From Spirodela intermedia (Eukaryota; Streptophyta; Magnoliopsida; Alismatales; Araceae), in NCBI GenBank assembly GCA_902729315.2, contig LR746264.1, forward strand, positions 1,845,378 through 1,909,377: a stretch of DNA of 64,000 bases, read 5' to 3'. Shown here piece after piece: positions 1 through 12,280 of this stretch (the stretch's first letter is position 1; each line of letters starts with the position of its first letter). A program made the position numbers and the translations under genes. The notes under the pieces were generated by a model. It had not been told where the DNA came from, ran no database searches, and was given only the letters and a program-made list of their open reading frames with translations.

Positions 1-539
1 GAATATGCTTAGGCTAGGCTTGACAAGACCCTGATGGAGTCAGATCCGGGCGGGCGCATCTCTCTCTTCGGTGAAGGTCAAGACACAGTCTCATCTAGTC
101 TGACTCCAGGTTCACATGGGTCTGGACCGAAATCCATGTTGGGGCTGGTCTGTGGACCCAAGTCAGGCCGAAGCCTTAGGGAAATGGGGGCCGAGACACC
201 ACGTGCGAAAACAGAAGCTTGACGGCTGCAGTGAGTGACAGTCGGATGGGATCCAAATCGGAGAAAGGGGTCGATTTTTTTCTTAAATTTCTAAATACTC
301 TTCGTCCTGATCCCCGTAGTTGATGTTTTTGACCTCCCACGAGCCCCCAGTTCTGCCCTTCCTCTTGTATTGGGCCTTTCCATGTATGATGTTTTTCGAG
401 GATGTAGGAGGCATACATGTTCATGCATGGATATCATGTCCTTGTGCCATCTCTGTTCGTCGCTCAAACATATGCTTTCCCATAAAATTGCCATGTGTTT
501 TGTGAAGCCATAAGAAATAGTTTTTTTAAAAAATACTTC

Positions 540-1090
540 ACTTGGAGGCTACTCAACAAATTGCACGATGCACAAGCCACATAAAATGAGTAAAATCCTT
601 TATGAGTGGTCCATCCACTTAGAAAGTAGGGAAAACATTTTAAACGTGATAACATTATTTTCATTGCTTGGGAAAGAAAGTTGGGCCAACTAATGGTCCA
701 TGACACTGTTTAAGAGAAAGACTTGGACAAGTAGAATGAGTGGTTCCTTTTTTCTGATAAATATGTGATTTTGATGGGCTCAAGTCAGCTTACAAAACAC
801 ATAAAACATGAGATAGATCAGATAGATAAGGCATGGTCTTTTTGATAAGACATAAAATGGGTGGTGTCTTTTTCATAATAAACACGTGATTTAGATGGAC
901 TCAAAAGTCAACTTTGCATACAGGAGTCATAAAACATGTGATTGACTTGGTCAATAAGATATACTATTTTGGAAAAGATAGAATGAATGGTCTTTTGTTC
1001 AAATAAGCATGTGACTTATAGTCTGAAAAAGTCAACATTTTATACAAAAGTCGTCAACATGTGATAAATCATGCCAATAAGACATGCTAG
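540..1090. repeat. degenerate tandem repeat, about 120-bp period
   Basis: Three to four imperfect units follow each other. Each carries variants of 'cataaaatgggtggt', 'cacgtgattt', 'aaaagtcaac' and 'cataaaacatg' in the same order. Units have drifted strongly, so period and borders are approximate. No coding potential. Confidence 0.5.
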
Positions 1091-2406
1091 TTTTAATAGA
1101 ATCCAACACATGACAGTTAGTTTGGATTGAGTTTTTTGAAGATTTACGCTTAAAATGAATTCCTACACATGACAATCAATATTCTTGTAGAATCAATGTT
1201 TTGTTTTTTTTAAAATAGAAACAAAGTGTGATGTATTCTCCTGATAGAAACATAGGAAAAGTGTGTTGGTTGACACCCTAATAGAGTATCAGTCCAATCT
1301 AAGGAACCGATTTTAGATTCTGATAAGAATTATGCAACTAGAGGGAATTTAAGAGTTTGGATATTTATTGTAGGTGAAAAGTATACAATCGTAACAAAGT
1401 GAGAGTTAAGCATATGATTAGGTGGAATTTATGATTAATCCATAGGTCTACTTCCCTCTCAAACTTATCTTTTATAATTCTTCAAAGACTTAATGTTGAA
1501 CTCTTAGTTTTAGTGATGACGAGATTAAATTTTAATTTTTAGAATTAAATATTTTTCTATTTTTCAAACCATTCATCAATTAGATTAAATACTTTAATTG
1601 CTTAGTTTATCATATTTTCATGCATATTTTAAATTATTAAGTGAATAATGTTTAAAATACCTACAGCAATTAAATGTTATAATTTTTAACTTTATAACAG
1701 CTAATCAACTTTCCACATTTTTCAAATTAGTACGCATTTACTTGTAGACTCATTTTTCAAGTGAAAATATTTTAAATTATTCATACTAGTTTCACCACTA
1801 TCTTAAAAGAAACAAGGCTGACTTATGTTTACATAGAAATAAATTCAATAGTGTTGGTTCCCTTATAGGCTAGAATAAATATTAAAAGGAGGGGGTAAAA
1901 TACTTCTCTTCTGGATTTTTTATTTTAAGTGATTTTTTTATAGTTTTTGAAAATTCTAAGAGTAAAATAATGACATGAGTTTTTATAAGTCGACATAGAA
2001 TACTTTGGGTAAAACAATTAGGTCAACACACAATGATTAGATGAACTAACACAAATGGTAGATACACTAATTGAAATAATTAAGTTGACACGCTTATTTT
2101 TACTTTGTGTTGGACATAAAGATTTATAGTTGTTAAACCTTTCCTTATAAACATCAACTTTCCAAAGGTCTCTACCTTTATTTCCATTATTCTTCCTCAA
2201 AGAAATACAATTGAATTCCTAAGATTAATATCTTAATTTCTACTAAAACATTTTCTTTTGCTCTAAACTTGATTCTTAGATTAGTGAATCAAAACATATT
2301 TCATAACAACTTTTTATTTTATCTCTATATGACTAATTATTAATATCAAAATCATTAAACCCAACTAGTTGAAGGTTTCATGCTTTATTGATCTAGTGAA
2401 AACTAT

Positions 2407-2431
2407 GATATATATATATATATATATATAT
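2407..2431. repeat. (AT)n microsatellite
   Basis: Uninterrupted TA dinucleotide run of about 25 bases. Confidence 0.9.
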
Positions 2432-4118
2432 CAACAATTTTCCTTAATTTACTTTGATCATATATTGGCATGCCTATGTTTATAAGAAAGGCAAATGAAA
2501 TGCAACAAAAAACGTCCAGAAATATAAAATAATTGATCTAATATTGCTTTTATAATTGTAACATCTATTTTCTAAGGTGATTTGACATGTGTATGGTGTG
2601 ATAACTAATTAGATGAGTAGTTTCTAGTCATTACAAGTGAATATTAGAGGGTTAGAACCAAAGATTATGAGAGGAGGATTCCCTCTCACATTCATAGATG
2701 AAAAAAAAGAGGATCCAAGAGCCGATATCTAATACTAAAAGAGCCGATATTCTTCATATTCTTCAAAAACTATTTTTTTACCAAAGGCAAGTACACTATC
2801 AACTATAATTAGTACGAAATTATAGTTTTATTGTTATAATTTTATTTAACATTGTTTTTAAAGAAAATATAAAACTATTACATGAAGAATAGTTTCTTTC
2901 ATGTGAGATCTCATTATAGCAGGTCTAAGTTTACCTCTGAAATATATTTTAAAAAGTAATGCCTCCATAGGAAACTATTAGTATTATTTTGTTGGTATTT
3001 TTAAACTACTTCTTAGTTTTCAAATTTGGAGCTACTTTCCTCAACTAAGGTGAGCTGACTTGCTTAGAGACAAAAAATTTCAATTTTCATTTTAGTCGCT
3101 CAAAGTCCATTGCCTAGTAGATTATTTTATAGGCCTAAACTTAATCTTCTTTAAACCTCTTGTTAATATAGTTGGTGAACACTTCGGCACCAATTTAAAT
3201 AATAGCTCTATGGGCCCAAACCACTTGGTTTCCAACACCAACACACTCATAACTGTACATCAGTTTGAGTACACATAGTGTTCACTTTTATGGAAATCTT
3301 CCACAACTATAAAAGCTTTAAGTGGAAAATAATAAAGCCAATATGATTATTTTAGATCGTAGCTTCCTTGGGTTATGAGGTTGGGGGCTTTCAAGTGGAA
3401 GCTTAAAAGCATGGGTTGAATAGTTATTCTAGCGTATGTAAAATACATAAACATTCTCTCTCTAAGGTTGAGAGATAAATCTTGAGGCTTATGCTTAGAT
3501 ATATAAATCATGGAAGTGTCAATATGTAATTATATAGTACTGTTCTATTTAGTTGTGAGAAACCAACAAGTTATGTTATGGCTATTATATCTTGTGTAGC
3601 ATTACCTTCCTACATAGCTGTTTCATATAGGGTGAATTTGTCTCCAAAGTTGACTTATTTCCTTAATCAAGAAAATTGAAGAATCTATATCTACATTAGG
3701 TTGCTAAATCTTGTGGCTCTTTTCCTATGGTTGCTATAAATTATAAAAGATAGTTATGATAATGAAAAATATATTACTTGTATATTTTGTTGATATCAAG
3801 ATAGTATTGACTCCAAAATCTACTAGAGAACACATATGTCAAAGGGTTAGGCTTGAATAAAGCATTAAATAATCTCAAAGCAATGCTTGAGTATAACTTT
3901 TTACCATCACTTGCATTTTCCTCAAACCAAATGAGATTAGGTGACTTCCCGATGAATTATCCATTAATGTGCTGGGTGAGGCTGCAATTTTAATTTTGTT
4001 AGTGTTTTTATCCTCACACGAAAAAAAATGAACGAGTCTCACTAAGGGTTTATTCTACTATTGACAAGTAACATTTATGCCATACATAGGAGTTCCTATG
4101 TTCCCTCTTAGGCACATA

Positions 4119-4350
4119 ATGTCTTCTTGTTCGAAAAGTTCTCTTAACACTAACAAAATTCAGAGCTAATGATTGATAAGCACTAATCCAGAGCTAATGT
4201 CTTCTTGTTCGAAAAGTCCTCTTGACACCAAGCTAAGCAGCACGTGATTGATAAGCTTATGTACATGAATCATTTAAAGAAAGAGGGAATCCATTCTCTC
4301 ATAAGGCACGTTTCTAATATTACAATATTCAGAGCTAATGATTCCTAATC
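4119..4350. repeat. short local duplications
   Basis: A block around 'gtcttcttgttcgaaaag' occurs near 4120 and again near 4198. 'cagagctaatg' occurs near 4162, 4190 and 4330. They look like small tandem or slippage duplications in spacer DNA. Confidence 0.5.
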
Positions 4351-4460
4351 CAACAAGTGAGTCCAAACCCAGCCACCGTTACGTGGGTTAGTAAGAGATG
4401 GGTCAACAAAGCAGACCATTGAAAAAAAGATGGGAAATAGTTTCTAGGTGAGTTCCTATT

Positions 4461-5109
4461 ATTTCACGTGTTTTTGTGTCCCTCCATAGTCCAACGAGAG
4501 TATTTTATTGATAATAGGATCCATTTCGACACGTGAAAAATGCAGCTGGACACAACGCCACGCCAGCGCCAACATGGAAAAGCTTTTTTCGGTCAGCGCC
4601 AGCCCCAGAAGCCCCCGGTTGACTTGGTGGGCCTTGCTTGATGAGTTCTCGTCACCATTACAACCACCGCAGTAGTCTTATTGAGCTATGGCCCGGGCTT
4701 CATAAAAGCCTGGTTCCGGGACCATTTTCCCGACTTTTAAAGTCTAAAATAAAAGTGAAACTCGTAAGAACATGGTAGGGCCTCATAGAGCAAGCCCACC
4801 TCGGCCTAGCCTGAGTCCGGCCATCTACAGCGTACTAGCTGTTAGGACAATCTTGGACTAGAATTGAAAGTCAGTGACTTCCGATAAATGTCAACTTATG
4901 AGCAAGGATTCTCGTCATTGATCCGAAGAGAAAATATGTTTTCAAGTGTTGGGAAATTTTGATTGAATCATTCAACATAATCTACTCGTGCTATGGTTGT
5001 TCTATGGTTGTTTTCGAACCCATCTATGCTTCAAAAGAGAGAGAGAGAGAGGGTGGGATAGGGGAGAGAAAGAAGAAGAGAGTGGGAGAGGAGAGATAGA
5101 GAGACAGAC

Positions 5110-5147
<38 letters not shown>
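4461..5147 (+). promoter_or_regulatory. promoter-like region with GA leader upstream of the 5148 ATG
   Basis: GC content rises here. The stretch holds a CACGTG core (near 4535), a TTGAC W-box-like core in 'ggttgactt' (near 4618) and a TATA-like 'cataaaag' (near 4703). It then runs into a purine leader of GAGA and GATA units ending in (GA)n at about 5119-5147, directly against an ATG. The sites are seen in sequence; promoter function is inference. Confidence 0.3.
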
Positions 5148-5152
<5 letters not shown>

Positions 5153-5587
5153 GGATTATGAAGGTCCTAAGGTCTGCATTCCATTGTGGCTCGCCGGTTC
5201 GATCATATCCCTCCTCTCTGCGAGGTATCTTTGTCCCTTTCCCTACCTGCCGGAGTCAAAAACTGCTCTGCTCCAGTGGAGGCTCGTTTATGCGTCTGCG
5301 TTCCGCCATCCCCACCAGAGTTCTACTGCTGCCTCCTACCGGAGGAGGAAACGAGAAGAAGATTACAACATGGAGATGAGGATGACAAGGATGATAAACT
5401 CCAGTTTATTAGCTTCCGGTCAGACGACGAGTATCACGAAGCAGAACATCTGCTGAAAGCCCAAGACCTTCCGGCGGAGAGGGGGGTGACCGGTTCCGGC
5501 GACAACATAATTGTGAAGCAGTATAACTCCGATCTGCCGCTGCGGGTTGGACGGCAGCCTCTGTTGCCTTTGACCATCCAGTTCTAG
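5148..5587 (+). CDS. uncertain gene behind a (GA)n leader, product not recognised
   Basis: An ATG at 5148 directly follows a (GA)n tract, the same arrangement as at the ALBA gene and the proline-rich gene in this window. The frame from 5148 runs 102 codons to 5456. An overlapping frame runs from about 5186 to 5587 and ends in an acidic then basic stretch (EDDKDDK near its middle). GT/AG sites (for example a donor 'gaggtatct' at about 5222) would allow the first exon to be spliced into the second frame, but I could not settle a unique model. No domain, signal peptide or family was recognised in either frame. It may be a small lineage-specific gene, a first exon of something larger, or not a gene. 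Confidence 0.3.
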
Positions 5588-5829
5588 CCGGCCGATGTTC
5601 CCTTCGGAGTTTGGCTGTTCGGAAACGGGTTCCCGCCGGCAACCGGATCTGTCTTTCTTCGAGTTTGAGGCGCTTGTTAACGTTCCCGGAAGATTCTCCA
5701 GTCAGATATTTCTTTGGAACCGTGGTGATTGCCCCTGTTGTATAACATGGGGGTCAAGGGATAAGGGTTCTGCCAATATATTTGTTTGTACAGAAGAGAG
5801 AAACGAAATTACAACAGGGTAGATAAGAA

Positions 5830-8460
5830 TATAATAAATAAATTGACAAACTGTTACGGTACCCTGTGATTGATTGATTGTGGAAGAATCCTGGATTACA
5901 TGCTATCCATGCATTGATCATTGGACCATGCTTGTTCACGAGGAATTCTTATGGCATCCCACTTACTGCGTTTCGGTGGTCTGTTCGAATGTCGAATGTC
6001 GAATGCAGTTGAATCTTTCATGAAACCACAAGGCTTATAAATTAGCCCTCCATATGGATTTTGATGACCAGATAGCTAGACGGTTGAACGAGAATCAGCC
6101 CAAAACCAATCCTCCCAGAATGACAGACGCTATAAAACCTTCCCTAGCTCTTACAATCCTCTTCAAACTGAGAGTTTTTCGTGCTGTGCCCGAGTCCAGT
6201 AGATGACGGGTCACTAGCAAGAGGGAAACCAGCATGAGCTAATCTCAAAACGGAACGAAAGACATATATTTAGTACAAAAAAGAGATTTAATGTTAAATA
6301 CTAATGAAGAGAATAATTATCTCTACCATATAAATAATGAAGGACGAAGGTGTTCTATGAAAAGCTTTGCATGAAAGGTTGGGTGCGTACAGACCATGTG
6401 AAAAGGAAGTTTGCATTGCAATTGTAGGACAAAGAACTGGAACAAACCACATAACATATGTTAAATTTGAGAGCTCAATTTTTTTTTGACGATATGAAAA
6501 TTATTTAGGCACAATCATCATAAGACAAAATTATGAAATTGACAAAAAATTAAAGAAACATTCAGACATACAACGTTCACAGCAAGTTTGTTATTAAGTT
6601 CTAAATTGTTCTGAATTAGAAACGAACCCTTTTTGTGGGAACTTTTATACTGAAGAAATCGGTGTAGAAGTATTCATTGGGAAGCTGAAATGTGGAGAAA
6701 ATCGACTCATCAAACAGATCGTAAAATATTAAGTTCTTGATTTTAAATAGCTTTTACAAAACCTATGAATACTCTTCCGTGTGTATTAGTTTCAGGCATG
6801 GCCCATTAAAGGAAAAGGCTGTGAGGGGTAGTCTATTGGTGTCAGAAAGGTCGAAACCTGATAAGAAAGAGCCGTAAAGACCCAAACGTCATAGCGGGCC
6901 AGAGAGCTATTAAGACCTAAATCAAACAGCAGCCCATGTCAAAGGTAGCCATTGAAGAGGGCGATTCAGCCCATTAACCCCAAAAATAAAAAAGGGGTAA
7001 TCTCTCCCAAATTAAGCCATGAGAAATCAAATCAAGAAAAGGGGTGGACAACTTCATCGTGTGCTCCCTTTTCCGCCTGCTCCTAACGGCGCCATTCCAA
7101 AGTTCATCTGCAGAAATCAGTTCCTGTAGCCTCTTGTTTGAAAAACCATCTCAAGCAGCTCCTCGTCCAAAGTCCTACTCTAATGAAATCTTTCAACGGA
7201 GAAAATGTACCCCTCTTCCATTGAATACGACAGTAAAAACTATTTAAGTTGCTCTTGGTATCTTCTTTATTGTGTGATTAAATTTGATAAGCGTTGGGGC
7301 ACATGTAGTCTGCTTCCAATGAAGTTCCTTTAGGACAGTTATACCTTTGATTCAAGGGGGACAATATATGCTTGCGAGGTTTGGGCTGTATGATGAGTTC
7401 ATGATTCCAATAAAGTTGGATGTATTATAGCAATAAGAATAGTAGAACTCGAGGTTGCAATCTCGAAAGTTATAGGTCAAAAGGTTTGGCTAAACTACTA
7501 TAAAACCTTGAGCCTAGAGTATTTCTCCCCTAATATTCTAATAAGATTAGCTCAAGAGAACATTCATAAAACTTTAAGTTTAAATAAATAAATAAATATT
7601 AAAAGCTATCAGCAAGTTAATCAATTCACCGTCCTCTTGATTCGTCATGCTAGTAAACTAGGGCCCAACAAGATCTAGTTCAAAACAATAAAAAGGGGCA
7701 CATTGTCATATATTCTTCTTGTATGCATTCATTGTATTATATTAGGTTTCAGGGTTGGCGGAGGAGGAACGAAGGGGGCACTGGACTAATTATGGACCAA
7801 ATGAGGTTGCATGTTGACCTGGATCGTTTCATGACATTGAAACTTGATTTTATCATTTTAAGTCCCAAAAATAAAGTCATTTTTGAATGTCATACTCGAT
7901 TCACCTTTCTGACACCCTTGATATATGGGATGTACTATCTATTATTTATGGTTATCTCCATGTAAGCGCATCCTTAAAATACTAGGTTTAGGGTTGTCTT
8001 TCTGGTAAATTAGGGTGAATTAGTCTTCACAAGGCAAATGCTCCAAAGTATCAAATCACAATTGAAGTAAACTTGAACTTTTACGTGGTGGTGGTGGCTG
8101 TAATATATTTCAGCATCTCACTAAGGAGAGCTTGCAAAGCAGAAATTTTGGTCTGCTAGACCAAGCAGGGCTCCTCTAGAGTCAGCCAATTCATGAAGTA
8201 AGAATTTGACTCATAGCAATCTAATGATATTCGGTCTCAGTACTTCAGGAGTCTTGAACAGGATTGAATTGGACAGGGTTGAGGCCCCAAGGGTTTAAAG
8301 CTAAATCTGACCATCTATTTAAAGAGTTCGAACTGTATTTCAAATACTAATATTATATGTATGTGTATATATATATGTGTGTGTGTGTTTGAGTGACTGT
8401 GTGTGAAATCTGAAAGTGCAATGACGTTTCTTTGTTGCATAAAAACACAACATGACGATA
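5830..8460. other. intergenic region
   Basis: AT-rich spacer. Frames of 60-80 codons exist (7044-7247, 7723-7965) but show no recognisable domain or splice context. A short TG/TA microsatellite lies at about 8355-8390. Confidence 0.55.
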
Positions 8461-9964
8461 AAACGTGAATTTAGATGAGGATCCCTTCCTCCTCGTGCCT
8501 TGAGCATGGCACATGTGGGCAGCCGAGGATGGAACGGCGGCCGGCACATGTCACCGGCGGTGGCTCCGGTGTCTTGCCCGGCTTCTCCAAGACCAGACCG
8601 AACATGGCGAATGCCTGTTATGATCGGACAACGCTTCCCATGCGTAGAGGGAAACCCGACGCCTCTGCGGCTATGGGGCAAGTGGGCAAGTCCCTCCCTC
8701 TACGCATATCTGGGCTAGTGCCGCCTGCCTACCTGGGCAATTTCCGGCGCCTCTGCCGCTATTGGGGATGAATTAGGAAACCCAAATCCTGCAGCTCCCC
8801 CCACCCACTCTAGTCTACTGGAACGAGTGTTCTGGCCTGAAGTTCAGTTCCCGCACTGTCTCCAGCCTTGAGAGCGTCCTTCTTGCCGTTGACGGTCGGT
8901 GTCCGAACCCAGGCGGAACCTGCGGCTGAAGCAGTAGAGCTTCCAGGCGACGGGTTGACTTGCTCTACTCGGTCACAGGTTCAACTGGGATCGGCCACGT
9001 TCTACGACAGGGGAAAGAGATACACCGAGAAGGCCGCAGTGATTGGGAGGCACTGGGCTTCGAAAGGGGTTCTCTCGCTTGTGGTACAGCAGAAGGTGGC
9101 GGCGCCAACAGGCACGTCCTGTTAGGTAGGAACTCTCAATCAAACTAGTCGATCATTAAAAGAAACGGACGAAATAGACCTATAGGACCTTGCTTCGCAG
9201 TAACCTCTCACGCCATAAAATGAGGAGCTCTCTCTCTCTCTCTCTGTCTATGTCTGCATTCTATCTCGTAGAATGTGAAAATTATAAACCTTCCGGGCAG
9301 TCTGACGTCTGCTTCGAGCCTCGACAATCCCACTCCGTCCTGATTCAGAAATATGCTCCTTCCTGGAATCCCGCGAAGACCGAATCTGATCTACCTCAGC
9401 CTAGGAACGCATTAGCTGTCCGCTCTCAAGTTGGGCAGTAAGGGCCCGAGAAGCGCAATCACTCGTTCTTAAAACCAGCATTCTTAAAACCAAAGAGTCG
9501 GGCAGAAAAAGGGGGAGAGTTCTCCGAAACACGTATGGATTCGGGGAAGGGATCCCCCGAATATTGTTGGATTTTACCTGGTTCGTGGAAAATGACGTGA
9601 ACTTCGAGGTAAAATCTGTATCGGCTCGGACATTTAGCCCTAGGCCACTTCTGCAAACCCCCGAGGTAGGGGAGGCTCGCCCGGAGATTGTTCTTCGTGT
9701 GAAAAACGTGAAAAAATTGAAGGCGCAGAAAACGAGGAGCAGTGGAATCTCCGGGCCTTCCCACTGTCCAATCCGTATACGTCTTTCGCCGAAAGAGACG
9801 TCTTCCCATGAGGATGTTCCGGCCGTCCAAATCGAATCTCGCATCGCTCTTGAGACGTGGGGAAAGCCCAGCTGCCCGATTGAACGGCGTCGGTAGGCGC
9901 CTCGACAAGCCTGTGCTGTACACCTATATCGCCTCAGACTCCATTTAAATTTTACGTTTAACAT
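8461..9964. other. GC-rich stretch, no gene recognised
   Basis: GC content is clearly above the flanks and several frames stay open for 60-190 codons on both strands; the longest is minus-strand 9401-9964, 187 codons. None shows a known motif and they overlap each other. A motif around 'cctctgcggctatgggg' recurs about 100 bases later in altered form ('cctctgccgctattgggg'). A CT run lies at about 9229-9246. Candidates are a decayed gene or an unexpressed GC island. Its end lies 680 bases upstream of the WRKY start, so part may be WRKY promoter. Confidence 0.4.
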
Positions 9965-10647
9965 TCAAGACTCAGATTGATTTTAGTTTCTAAATGAGGC
10001 TTCTTCTGATGCCTAGAAGGGGATCTTTAATACAGCATTTGATTGTGGTAGGGTATATTTGAAAAATAGCTTTCTTCCTTGCCGGTCTTCGATTGTTCTC
10101 CCTCCTGGGGACGTTTCACACCCGAGCTACTCCCCCTCCTGCTGTAGCTGAAGCGGCGAAGGCCAGCTGACAAAGCGACTATCTAGGGTTTTACGCACTG
10201 TCTTCCTCCCCGGCCTCCCGCTCCAGCAGCAACAGGGCGTTGGTATCTCTTTTTCCTATGATCTCCGCTTCCCCGGTGTCTTTCTCCCGTCCTTCCGTCA
10301 GGGAATGAATACCATGGAAGAGGGTTCGCTCTGATCCTTGCGGGAGCCCTGTCGTCGGAGTTCTCGTCGATGATCTCCGCCTTAGCCTGTTCCTCCTGAT
10401 ATCTTCTTTAGCGGGTTTACCTTATTCCTGGATTTCCTTCTTTCCTCCTGGTCTCGTGGGGACCTTCCTAGTGACGGTCGCTTCTGGGTCTAGTGGGTTT
10501 TCCGTATCCTATGCTGGATTTTTTCAACAATGGCGCGCGTAGTTTCCTGGTTTTCGGGAACTCTTGTCTTCGTTGCTTCGCAATAAGGGCTTCCCAACAC
10601 CGGCCTGTTCTTGCTGGCGTGGGTTTCTTGGGGATCAACCGCAGGCC
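9965..10647 (+). promoter_or_regulatory. WRKY upstream region and probable 5' leader with short upstream ORFs
   Basis: Pyrimidine-rich, moderately GC-rich DNA typical of a plant 5' leader precedes the WRKY ATG at 10648. It contains several ATGs followed quickly by stops: 10259 (16 codons), 10305 (9 codons) and about 10369 (9 codons). If transcribed they would be upstream ORFs; a 5' leader intron could also remove them. The transcription start is not visible. Confidence 0.35.
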
Positions 10648-12280
10648 ATGGAGGAGATAGAAGATGCTATCCGGGGTTCGGTGGAGTCCTCAGAGAGACT
10701 CCTTAACCTCTTTTCTAGCTCCTCAGGACGAGTCCTGGGTAGTCATCTGATAGCGGAGGCCAGCGGCGAAGCCGTCGCCAAGTGGGGGATAGTGGTCTGC
10801 CTGCTCAACAAGGGTCGTGGCCATGGGAGGGTCAGGTTGCAGACGCCATCCCAGTGCCCCCTCCCTCACACCACGCCGACATGGAAACCTCTCCAGCTAC
10901 TCAGGAGGAATCTCCAAAAGAAACCAGGCGGAGAGCTGGGTGCACCCCACACGGACGACAACAGATTGTTCCATGGAAACCGAGCTCTGCAAATGGACCC
11001 TACTCTCATTGGAGTTCTCCCCAGAGCTGCAGAGCTTGCACCCTGCCCACCATTTCAGTATCCCCTGCACCAGCCGCACAAGTACCAGCGGAGTGGGATC
11101 AACCTGAACTTCGAAAGCTCCGGCTGTGATCCCACCATGTCCTCCACCAGGTCATTCATCTCCTCCCCGATCGTGGATGGGAGCCTCACCGGCATGAACG
11201 GGCAGGGGTTCCAGCTCTTGGATTCTCTGCCGCCTTCTGAGAGGTTCGGCATCCTACAACTGCCGAAGAGGAGGTGCTGGAACAGTGGGGAGGAGGGGAA
11301 CGGGAGATGTGCGACCAGTGGCAGGTCCCACTACTCAAAGAGAAGGTTAAAAACGTCAATTTCTTCTCTTTGTTTCTCTATTCAAGCGTTTGCAGAACTC
11401 TCCGGTGAATTAAAATGTCGTCCTTTTTTCTGCTCAAATTATAGGAAATTGAGAGTTAGGAGATCAATTAAGGTGCCTGCTGTTAGCGACAACCTCGCTA
11501 TCTCACCGGATGAGTACTCATGGAGGAAGTACGGGCAGAAGCCGATCAAGGGCTCTCCACATCCAAGGTATGTGAATTCCTTTCATACAGATTCCAGGTG
11601 TCTGCTGAAATAGGTTGTTTCCTAAGTTCAGGTCAACACGGCGATATGGATCATATCTCCTCCTCAGAACTGAATTTATTTCATAATGTGGAGTTTCTAA
11701 GGAATGCCGGGAAGAGTTTTGATGGTGGATATATGCACATTTGGTTCTATTTCCCAAATCATTTATTGATTTTATTGATGGGTTTCGTAGACCCACTGGA
11801 GAAGAGCATTGTAGGGAGTCACATGAGCTTGAATTGACAGGATAAATTCGTCAGCTATCAAGAGCAGATGAATCCTTCTTTGAATCATTAGAACCAGCTT
11901 TTCCTCGAAAGGGAGAAGATTAAGCCTAGATTCAATACAATTCTTCCCGCCAAGTGAAGGCAAAATATTTCAACCGTACACATCTTTATTGTTCTCCGAA
12001 GAGGGTTGTCTGAACTCAATATTATCCCTCGAAAAGGGCCGACTCTATACGATTTCCTTGTAAATTTAATCAGATAAATCTACTGGGATTTTATTATCTC
12101 CTAATGAATTCCTGCAGAGGATACTACAAGTGCAGCGGTATGAGAGGCTGCCCTGCAAGGAAGCACGTCGAGAGGAGCTTGGAGGACCCTTCCATGCTCA
12201 TCGTCACCTACGAAGGCGAGCACAACCATGAAAGGGTCCTGACGCAGTCGACGCCCTCAAGGAGAACTTCCATCACATAA
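10648..12280 (+). CDS. WRKY transcription factor, group IId (WRKY21/39/74-like)
   Basis: Nuclear DNA-binding regulator that recognises W-boxes (TTGAC core). Exons 10648-11345, 11445-11567 and 12118-12280 (GT/AG introns of 99 and 550 bp) join in phase to 327 residues. The N-terminus starts [14 protein letters not shown], as in WRKY21/39/74, and is followed by a segment (about 45-62, [10 protein letters not shown]) at the place of the group IId calmodulin-binding/HARF region. Middle motifs GINLNF and [10 protein letters not shown] are group IId hallmarks. WRKYGQK is at 259-265 and the zinc ligands C279-x5-C285-x23-H309-x-H311 are intact. The second intron splits the WRKY domain at the conserved arginine codon, the usual site. 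Oddities: the plant zinc-cluster motif before the domain reads [10 protein letters not shown] where relatives have a C-H-C, and the linker [13 protein letters not shown] is one residue shorter than usual. ATG 10648 is the only start fitting family length. Confidence 0.93.

Larger units (their letters stand above)
1..4460. other. AT-rich intergenic region
   Basis: No open frame here has plausible exon structure or a recognisable domain. The first 300 bases are less AT-rich but show no known protein motif in any frame. The rest is low-GC spacer with short degenerate repeats. The longest open frames are 60-80 codons, as expected by chance. Confidence 0.6.

Noticed and set aside
540-1090. CRISPR-like spaced repeats
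   Set aside because: Units are long, diverged and without constant repeat/spacer lengths, and this is plant nuclear DNA.
9401-9964. 187-codon minus-strand frame
   Set aside because: No domain, overlaps other open frames on both strands and has no splice or promoter context; kept only as part of the GC-rich stretch.
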